A model generated the notes under the pieces. It saw only the letters and a list, made by a program, of their open reading frames with translations. It was not told the DNA's origin and made no database searches. A stretch of 64,000 nucleotides of DNA from Lolium rigidum (lineage: Eukaryota; Streptophyta; Magnoliopsida; Poales; Poaceae). Position 1 is the first letter of the stretch, and the number at the start of each line of letters is the position of its first letter. Location of the stretch: assembly GCF_022539505.1 (NCBI RefSeq), contig NC_061510.1, forward strand, positions 40,697,047 through 40,761,046, in the 5' to 3' direction. The position numbers and the translations under genes are program-made. Positions 56,829 through 64,000 of the stretch are shown here, piece after piece.

Positions 56829-57185
56829 GAAGCTGGACTTTGAATAGGTAACGATACAGGTAATAAAAAGTCCGCGTTTACCTTTCCGAGCATTATTTCT
56901 GCTGTTTTTAGAAAATATGAAAAATTACGGAATCGAAACGGAGTGGAAAAGACGCGCGAGGGCCCGTCACCACAGGCCGGCGCGGGCCCCACCCTGGCCG
57001 CGCCGACCTATGGTGACAGCCCCTCGGCGTCCCGTTTCCACTCGTTTTCGGCCTGGAACCTTCCTTTTGTCGTAAAAATATTTGCTATATAATCCCCCGG
57101 ACCCCTGGAGGTCCGTAATATCGTTTTCTCGTCGTGTTTTGTTTCGAGCTGTTTTCTGCCAGATTTGTTTTGATCTAGAAGCACC

Positions 57186-57674
57186 ATGGTCTCCAACAAC
57201 AAAGACAAGGGGCCTTGGAGGGAAGAGATGGATGAAAGGATCAATAAGGAGAAGGAGAAGATAGCATCGGCAAAAGGAGAGTGGGAAACTACGAGGAGTA
57301 AGCCAATCTTGGTGGGATCGGTTAGCACTGGGCGTTCTTTTTCTCATAACTTGCAGGGAGCTCTTCCGCCTTGCTCTCGGACCTCGACTCTTTCCCTTGT
57401 GTGGAGGAAGCAATACGGGTTGCTCGATGAGTTTTGTGATCAATATCGTGCTCTTAAAAGGGAGGTGGAAATACTTCAAGAGGAGAACCGGCGACTTCGC
57501 GGAATCGTCGGAATATTACTCAAATCCCGAGCACAAGGCCGTCACCGCCACACTCGGGTAACAATGAGTCTCTTCGGGTTTTGGTGCGAGAATTGCAAAA
57601 TTGAGAAGTCGAAGCTGAAGGAGATCCTTATGAAGCGCGAGAAGAATCCATCACCATCATCACCGAAGGAGTAA
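57186..57674 (+). CDS. coiled-coil accessory ORF after integrase
   Basis: Intact frame of 162 residues starting MVSNNKDKGPWREEMDERIN. A charged helical N-terminus, a middle stretch, then a heptad-like coiled coil (REVEILQEENRRLRGIVGIL) and a CENCKIEKSKLKEILMKREK segment. No signal peptide or membrane segment, so it is not envelope-like in appearance. Athila elements often have a further ORF here. Function unknown. Confidence 0.6.
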   Translation: MVSNNKDKGPWREEMDERINKEKEKIASAKGEWETTRSKPILVGSVSTGRSFSHNLQGALPPCSRTSTLSLVWRKQYGLLDEFCDQYRALKREVEILQEENRRLRGIVGILLKSRAQGRHRHTRVTMSLFGFWCENCKIEKSKLKEILMKREKNPSPSSPKE

Positions 57675-59433
57675 TTCATCATCGGTATTGGCATCCCCTT
57701 GGTTTGTTCCAAGCTTGGGGGAGTGCCGCGGTATCACATCATCATTACCTTTATCTTTTACTATCAAGTAGTGTCATATCATGAGTAGGGAAGTTATCAT
57801 ATGGAATAGTATGCAATGTGGAAGTATCTCTCTTAGTTAGCTATCTATGTATCCGTTGGTGTGAGTTATCGTTATGGAATATCAATGAGAAGTCTTATCA
57901 TTTACTTTTTGCACACCTTATTTTAGTTTGCAATCTCCATTATATGATTACTCTTGACATGAGTATTGATATCACTTTGGGAGCATCAAGTAAATCTATT
58001 TGGTTTTGGCAAACTTAGCATTGGTCAATAGCAACAACACCCTGATGTTTAATAGAAGAGAGAAATACACTTAGATATACTACTCTATTATCTCTATGCT
58101 TAGTATTCTAAAGTTAAAATTGCTTGTGCTTATGAGAAAGATGCATGATTGTTTCTATCATATGTATATTTGTTTGTTTCCCTCAACCTTTATGCTTGCT
58201 ATCAAACCTTGCTAGCCATAGACTCGTATCGAGAGGGAATGCTTCTCATACATCCATAACCTTAGACCAAACCTATGCCATTTGTGTCCACCATACCTAC
58301 CAACTACATGGTATTTTACTGCCATTCCAAGTAAATACTTCATGTGCTACCTTTAAATTATTCAAACTACTACTCCTTATTTGTGTCAATGTTTTATAGC
58401 TCATGAGGAAGTATGTGGTGTTTTATCTTTCAATCTTGTTGGGCGGACTTTCACCAATGGACTAGCGGCACATCCGCTTATCCAATAATTTTGCAATAAG
58501 AGCTGGCAACGGGGTTCCCAGCCCCAATTAATAACTTTCATTAATAATTCTCTTCACATGTTTTGCTCTGAGTTATCAGTAAGCAACTTAATTTTGCAAT
58601 AGACACTCCTCCATGGTATGTGAATGTTGGAAGGCACCCGAGGATTCGGTTAGCCATGGATTGAGAAAGCCAAGGTTGGGGGGAGTGTCATCCTTAATAA
58701 AACTAAAATACATGTGTAAACAAAAGAGAAGGGGGATGATCTACCTTGCTGGTAGAAATGCCGTCCCTCATGGGAGCCGCTCTTTGAAGGTTCGTTTGGC
58801 AAGGGGGTTAGAGTGCCCGCTACCATTCGTTGACAACAACAAACACCGCTCAAAATCTCACTTTTATGCTCTTTATATGATTTCAAAACTTGAAAAGCTC
58901 TAGCACATGATTTAATCCCTGCTTCCCTCTGCGAAGGGCCTATCTTTTACTTTTATGTTGAGTCAGTAAACCTATTTCCCTCTATCTTAAGCAAGCAATT
59001 GAGTTGTTGTGAACCAATCATTTATGCTATGATTCAGTTAATCATGTCTTTTATACTTTCTTGTTTAGTACCAATTTTATCTGAATGAATATGACTTCAA
59101 AGTTATCAATGATTAAGAAGAGATTGTTATGCTTGAATATGAAGGCTCAGTTATAAAACCTAATATGAGAGCTTTGCTTAGAAGTACAATCCGTTAGTAG
59201 TTCTCTGACCAAGAACAAAGTTTGCCATCACCAACTATGATTTCTTATGCACCTTTACTTGTGATTTCTCTTTACTTATTTCGAGATGAGTTATATGAGG
59301 AAGTTGTTTACTAGAATGTCTTGTGTGAATGAATATGATGCTTCTTGTCCGTATTTTATTTATCGACTTTTCACTCCATAAACATGTGGTCTTGTTTATC
59401 GAGCTCAGTTTCGCTTGGGGACAAGCGAGGTCT
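57675..59433 (+). other. non-coding 3' interval of the Athila-like element
   Basis: About 1.76 kb with no gene. Bases ~58,195-58,990 are shared with ~9,460-10,260. It ends at the polypurine tract. Confidence 0.7.
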
Positions 59434-59447
59434 AAGCTTGGGGGAGT
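59434..59447 (+). other. polypurine tract
   Basis: agcttgggggagt directly before the 3' LTR; the plus-strand primer site. Confidence 0.8.
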
Positions 59448-60962
59448 TGATACGTCCAATTTGCATCACTATTTTGTATCATAATTTGCTGTTATTCATT
59501 GATATATTTCATATTGGGACACAATACTTATGTTATTTCATCTATTTTGCATGTTTCATCATCATTGGAGGATCAAGCACCGGAGCCAGGATTCTGCTGG
59601 AAAAAGCACCGTCAGAACGCAATATTTCGGAAGATCAACTGTGGAAGGGAATTTCACGTAAATTCCTATTTTTCCAGATGACGGAGGGAGCCAGAAGGGG
59701 GAGCAGAGAGGAGCCACTGTGGGCCCAGACCCTAGGGCGGCGCGGCCCAGGGCCTGGCCGCGCCACCCTGTGGTCTGGGGGCCCCACAGCCCCTTTCGCC
59801 TCCTTTTCTTCGCGTACTCCTTCGTCCCGAAAACCTAAGCCACAGAGAGGACCTCACGAAGGGTTACAGCCGCCTCGCGGGGCGGAGAAGACCGAGAGAG
59901 GAAAGAGCTCTCCGGCGGGCGAGGAATCCGCCGGGAAATTCCCTCCCGGAGGGGGAAATCGACGCCATCGCCATCGTCATCGAGCGGGACATCATCTCCA
60001 TCATCATCATCATCATCTCCACCATCTACACCGCCATCACCACCGCTGCACCTCGTCATCGCTGTAACAATTCGGGTCAAATCTTGATTGTTTGATAGGG
60101 GAAACTCTCCCGGTGTTATTCTATACTTGTTGTAGATGCTATTGAGTGAAACCATTGAACCAAGGTTTATGTTCAGATTGTTATTCATCATCATATCACC
60201 TCTGATTGTATTCCATATGATGTCTCGTGAGTAGTTCGTTTAGTTCTTGAGGACATGGGTGAAGTCTAAATGCTAGTAGTGAACTATGGTTGAGTAATAT
60301 TCAATGTTATGATATTTAAGTTGTGGTGCCATTCTTCTAGTGGTGTCGTGTGAACGTCGACTACACGACACTTCACCATTTATGGGCCTAGGGGAGTGCA
60401 TCTTGTATTCGGTTGCTAATTGCGGGGTTGCCGGAGTGACGGAAACCTAAGCCCCCGTTAGTATATCGATGCGGGGAGGGATCGCAGGATCTCGAGTTTA
60501 AGGCTGTGGTTAGATTTATCTTAATTACTTTCTTGTAGTTGCGGATGCTTGCAAGGGGTATAATCACAAGTATGTATTAGTCCTAGGAAGGGCGGTGCAT
60601 TAGCATAGGTTCACCCACACAACACTTATCAAAACAATGAAGATTATTTGGCCACTTGAAGCGAAAGCACTAGACTAAAATCCCCGTGTGTCCTCAGGAA
60701 CGTTTGGTCATTATAAGTAAACAAACCGGCTTGTCCTTTGTGCTAAAAAGGATTGGGCCACTCGCTGCAATTATTTCTCTCGCATTTTATTTACTTGTAT
60801 TTTATTTATCTGCAATATCAAAACCCCCGAATACTTGTCTGTGAGCATTTACAGTGAATCCTTCATCGAAACTGCTTGTCAACACCTTCTGCTCCTCGTT
60901 GGGTTCGACACTCTTATTTATCGAAAGTACTACGATACACCCCCTATACTTGTGGGTCATCA
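59448..60962 (+). mobile_element. 3' LTR of the Athila-like element
   Basis: 1,515 bp, TGATACGTCC to GGGTCATCA, the partner of 50,486-51,998. It keeps CAG/CTG where the 5' LTR often reads CGG/CCG or CGAG. Confidence 0.93.
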
Positions 60963-61196
60963 AGGCGCGAACCAATGGTTTATGCAAATAGTCGCCGACA
61001 TGTGGGAGCCCGCCTCGCTTTTCGTTGTGTCCGTCGTGCCCAGAGCGTCCCCTATGGGACGGGGACGGGCTCGGGGCGCCGGACATCGTATCGGGCCGCG
61101 CCGGACAAAAATGGGTTTTGGGAGACGCGGCTGGAACGCATTTTTTGTCCGGCGCGCCCCAAATTGCTTTGGGGGACGCGACTGGAGATGCTCTAA

Positions 61197-61828
61197 AGTG
61201 TGCTTCTACAATTCGTTATATCCAATTTGTTCCCCAGATAGATGGTGCTTCTTCAATCTGGATATTTTTCCATTTCGTCTAGGGTTTTTTCAGTTTGGCC
61301 TTGTTCTGATTTTTCTTCTCCATCTTGTTCTTCGATGTCTTTTTGTATTTCACTGCATAGAAGAATCTTAGGGTATATGTAGCGATGGAGATCTGTAGTA
61401 TCAGCACCCATCATCGGGAGAACTGTTGCCGTTCAAAGAGGAATGCAGTACCTTTCTACATCATCATGAACCAACCAAACTTTCAGTTCTTTGTGGTGAG
61501 TATTTTTTATCCGCAATTAACAAATTACTAATGTTTATCCTCAATTACCAAAGTAATTTTTAGCCTCAATCAACAAAATACTAATGTTTATACTTAATCA
61601 GCAAAGTATATTTAGCATGCATATTTAAATATTGTTCTTGCCATGGTAGGAATTTTCTTGAGATTTTAGTACTAGTGGAAATGCTCTCAATGAATTATTT
61701 TTTTATCTCTACCATATTTGTGAATAGTAAAAGAAAACAACATAATGATAAGCCACACAAGAGCCTTTTATTTCTGTTTTTTAAGATTGTACTACTTTCC
61801 TAATTAGTAGTACTCGGAAATTCAATTC
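61197..61828. other. intergenic, no supported feature
   Basis: No gene or repeat recognised in about 630 bp. Confidence 0.4.
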
Positions 61829-62197
61829 GGCTCCCAGGTGCGTATGCTCCCTCTAATAAAAAATTATATTTCAAAATGTCGAAAAATTTGGACAAAAAAT
61901 TCTACATGTACATCTTCATAATATACGTGCGTTCGTCAAGTTTCACGAAAAACCAATATTTTGTGTGGTCTATATAAAAAAGAGAAAGTTTATCTTGTGA
62001 AAAGCATTTTTTTTAGCACTGAATTTTGTCTTTTTTACACACGTCACATGACAAGTCGATTTTTTATGAAACGACTTTGTGAGCACGTAGCACGTGAAGA
62101 TGTACGTGCGAACTTTTAGTTACAATTTTTTTGAAAATTTAAAATGTATGTAAGATGTATTTCGAAATATAGAGAGCATATGGACGCATGTTCCAAA
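61829..62197. mobile_element. foldback MITE (probably Mutator-type)
   Basis: The left part (ggtgcgtatgctccctcta, then aattatatttc) pairs with the right part (cgaaatatagagagcatatg, then gacgcatgtt) as long imperfect inverted arms around an AT-rich centre. No coding frame. Ends and target duplication are not certain. Confidence 0.6.
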
Positions 62198-64000
62198 ACA
62201 CCGCTCCCGTCTAATAAGATATGATTTAGTAGATCTATGTAGTATATCCGTTGTGTTATATATGCATCAACATCATCATATTTTTTTATCTGATTCTATT
62301 ACTTGTCTCTTTAAGCAAGGACTCAACTACTTTGCTGATAAATGGCTACCGGCCTATTGCGGTTGCACGCCATAGGTTTGAGTTTTTCCTTGTGAAAAGA
62401 GAAGAAACTACATAACCATTTTGACTTCCTTCTTGAGGTCACACATTATTGCTCTCCATGACCGTGTGACATTTAGATTAATCAGACAAGTTGGTGATGA
62501 AGAAGATGATGAATGAACTAAGGAAGATGAAGATGAGGAAGGATCTGAGGAAGATGTGCAGGAAGAGGACCATGTGAAGAGAGCTGAGTATGTGTTTAAG
62601 ATTGAAGCACATGCCCCTAATGGTGACATCAAATAATTATAGAATATTCCTGGTATGTGGTTTCCCATCAAATGCATGCATGTATGTAGTAAATATTGCC
62701 TCCTATCTGGAATCCTTGCGATGTCAATTGCATTTTACAGGAGTGACTATGCCAGATGTGGATCCCAACATTAGAAGGTTTTTTTAAGGAGTGTATTCAC
62801 ATATATGTATCTCAATACTATGGCAAACATGTGTGCCATAACTTTTGAGATGATGAAGGAAGTAAACAATAAGAAAATGCTTGATGAGGATGAATTTTTC
62901 CATGTGTGTGAACTCCAATATTTTGTTACAAGGCTCAATTGAATTGATGTAGCCATCAACCGCTTTGTGAGTTACTCTATTAATTTAAACCATTTTCATG
63001 GTGTACTTGTGCATTTACTAATGCGTTTTAGTTAATTCTTCATTTTAGGCCATCCCATCAAGCATTGCACGAGGTTAAAAGATCTCACACGATGAGACAA
63101 CTCTGTTTCTGAGCTATGTCATGGATGCCCAGTTCTTGGGGAGTACACTATCATTCATGGCAACCTCAATGAGATAGAGTTTAGTAATGGCTGGAACATC
63201 GTCTGCATCATGAACCAACTTGCAATTGGCAGGTTGGTTCACTCGTTGTTGTGAGTGTTCAAATGAAGGGAAAATGCATTGACTTCTTTGTGGCAAAGAC
63301 TCGGTGAGTAACCCTCCAAGAGTTATGAATAAGAATGCTTCTTTTGTCTCTAGCTACTAGCTAAATCTAACTTAGGACCATGTTTAGTAGTGTGAGTCTG
63401 AACAGTGCTTCTCTTACCTCCAAGTGTATGTTTTGGTTGTGTGAAGAACTATGTTTGTAATATACTTTGAATATGTCATCATGTATCATGTTTAATCTGA
63501 ATCCTTCGAGAAATATATGCACCCCGAGCACTATCATGTTAAGAAATATATATATGCAAGTTTTTATAATATATTAAAAGTAATAGAAAATTTAAGAAAC
63601 TTGACATGTGTTTATTTTTGGGTACCTAGATGGTCTGGTCAAACTATTAGTCAATTCCAAAACAATTCACCAATTTTTCTCTGTATCAAGCACACCAACA
63701 CTATGACCCATCATACCTTTCGGAGTAAGATTTAAGGTTTGTACTATGCAGACATATTTTCTTCAATGTATGAACCACATTTTAGGCATAGGACCTCATT
63801 TCAAACCATCAAGCATACATATGCATCATTAGTTACCTTTTGGTTTTGAAAAAAAAAATACAAATTCTAGGATTATTTAAATTTAGCGTGTCCAAACAAT
63901 CGGAGGATCCAGACAATCGCCCAACGGATTTTGACGACCGCATCTCCTTCACAGGTGAAGGGTGGATGAACTTCCTCCAAACCGGATATCTATAGATTGG
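62198..64000. other. intergenic with a weak coding remnant
   Basis: Scattered fragments on the plus strand, such as an acidic EDEDEEGSEEDVQEED run (~62,520), DEDEFFHVCELQYFVTRLN (~62,885-62,940) and SNGWNIVCIMNQLAIGRLVH (~63,183), look like an old broken gene with introns or stops. The last piece faintly recalls the end of a B3 domain (GW...F...N.L..GD), but I cannot support a family call. Confidence 0.3.

Larger units (their letters stand above)
50481..60967 (+). mobile_element. complete Athila-like Gypsy element with 5-bp target duplication
   Basis: The element is 50,486-60,962 (10,477 bp), flanked by aggcg (50,481-50,485; 60,963-60,967). Order: 5' LTR, primer site, gag, protease, RT, RNase H, integrase, a coiled-coil ORF, non-coding tail, polypurine tract, 3' LTR. 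The tRNA-Asp primer site and an extra ORF after integrase fit the Athila lineage (Sabrina/WHAM-type in Triticeae). The coding region has many frame changes, mostly of one kind (see findings). Confidence 0.92.
49425..61196 (-). mobile_element. PIF/Harbinger element split by a Gypsy insertion
   Basis: The left TIR GAGCATCTCCAGCCGCGTCC (49,428) and the right TIR, minus strand GAGCATCTCCAGTCGCGTCC (from 61,193), differ at one base over 26. TAA flanks both outer sides (49,425-49,427; 61,194-61,196). Removing the Gypsy element (50,486-60,962) and one TSD copy leaves an element of about 1.3 kb with a shortened transposase frame. Confidence 0.88.

Overview
The window looks like repeat-rich nuclear DNA of a cool-season (pooid) grass, either Triticeae or a relative such as a Poeae grass. 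The evidence is an Angela/BARE-like Copia element, Athila-type and Retand-like Gypsy elements, an Au-type SINE, CACTA, PIF/Harbinger, Mutator and Stowaway elements, and genes with plant introns. I cannot fix the genus from the sequence. There is one 100-N assembly gap (33,626-33,725).

Layout: 1-7,595 is a Copia element on the minus strand (left LTR cut by the window edge), inserted into the 3' part of an Athila-like Gypsy element (7,596-~10,538). A small gene island follows: a spliced gene for a Pro/Gln-rich protein with a PNRC-like motif (11,668-12,249, + strand) with three tandem copies of an exon-intron module downstream; a non-LTR retroposon; a PIF/Harbinger element carrying only the Myb/SANT-type ORF1; a DUF1677 gene (17,781-18,059, - strand); and a five-exon SDE3-like RNA-silencing helicase gene (CDS 21,541-24,624, - strand). 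Next comes a second PIF/Harbinger element carrying an AP2/ERF-domain ORF (26,430-27,712), a broken Harbinger transposase, an Au SINE, a LINE fragment and the end of a CACTA element that runs into the gap.

From ~33,817 to 41,852 lies a Gypsy element on the minus strand with gag-protease but no reverse transcriptase or integrase, plus a spliced antisense accessory gene on the plus strand. It sits in another TIR element. A Mutator-like element (42,602-43,962) and non-LTR retroposons follow. From 49,428 to 61,193 a third Harbinger element is split by a complete 10.5-kb Athila-like Gypsy element (50,486-60,962) with a 5-bp target duplication. The last 2.8 kb holds a foldback MITE and a weak coding remnant.

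Only three ordinary host genes are supported (PNRC-like, DUF1677, SDE3-like). Most of the rest is transposons in several nesting layers. The most unusual signal is that the frame-breaking insertions in the 50-61 kb Gypsy element, and most differences between its two LTRs, fall at CTG/CAG trinucleotides. This points to a systematic base-calling problem at CHG-methylated sites, or to a CHG-linked mutation process.
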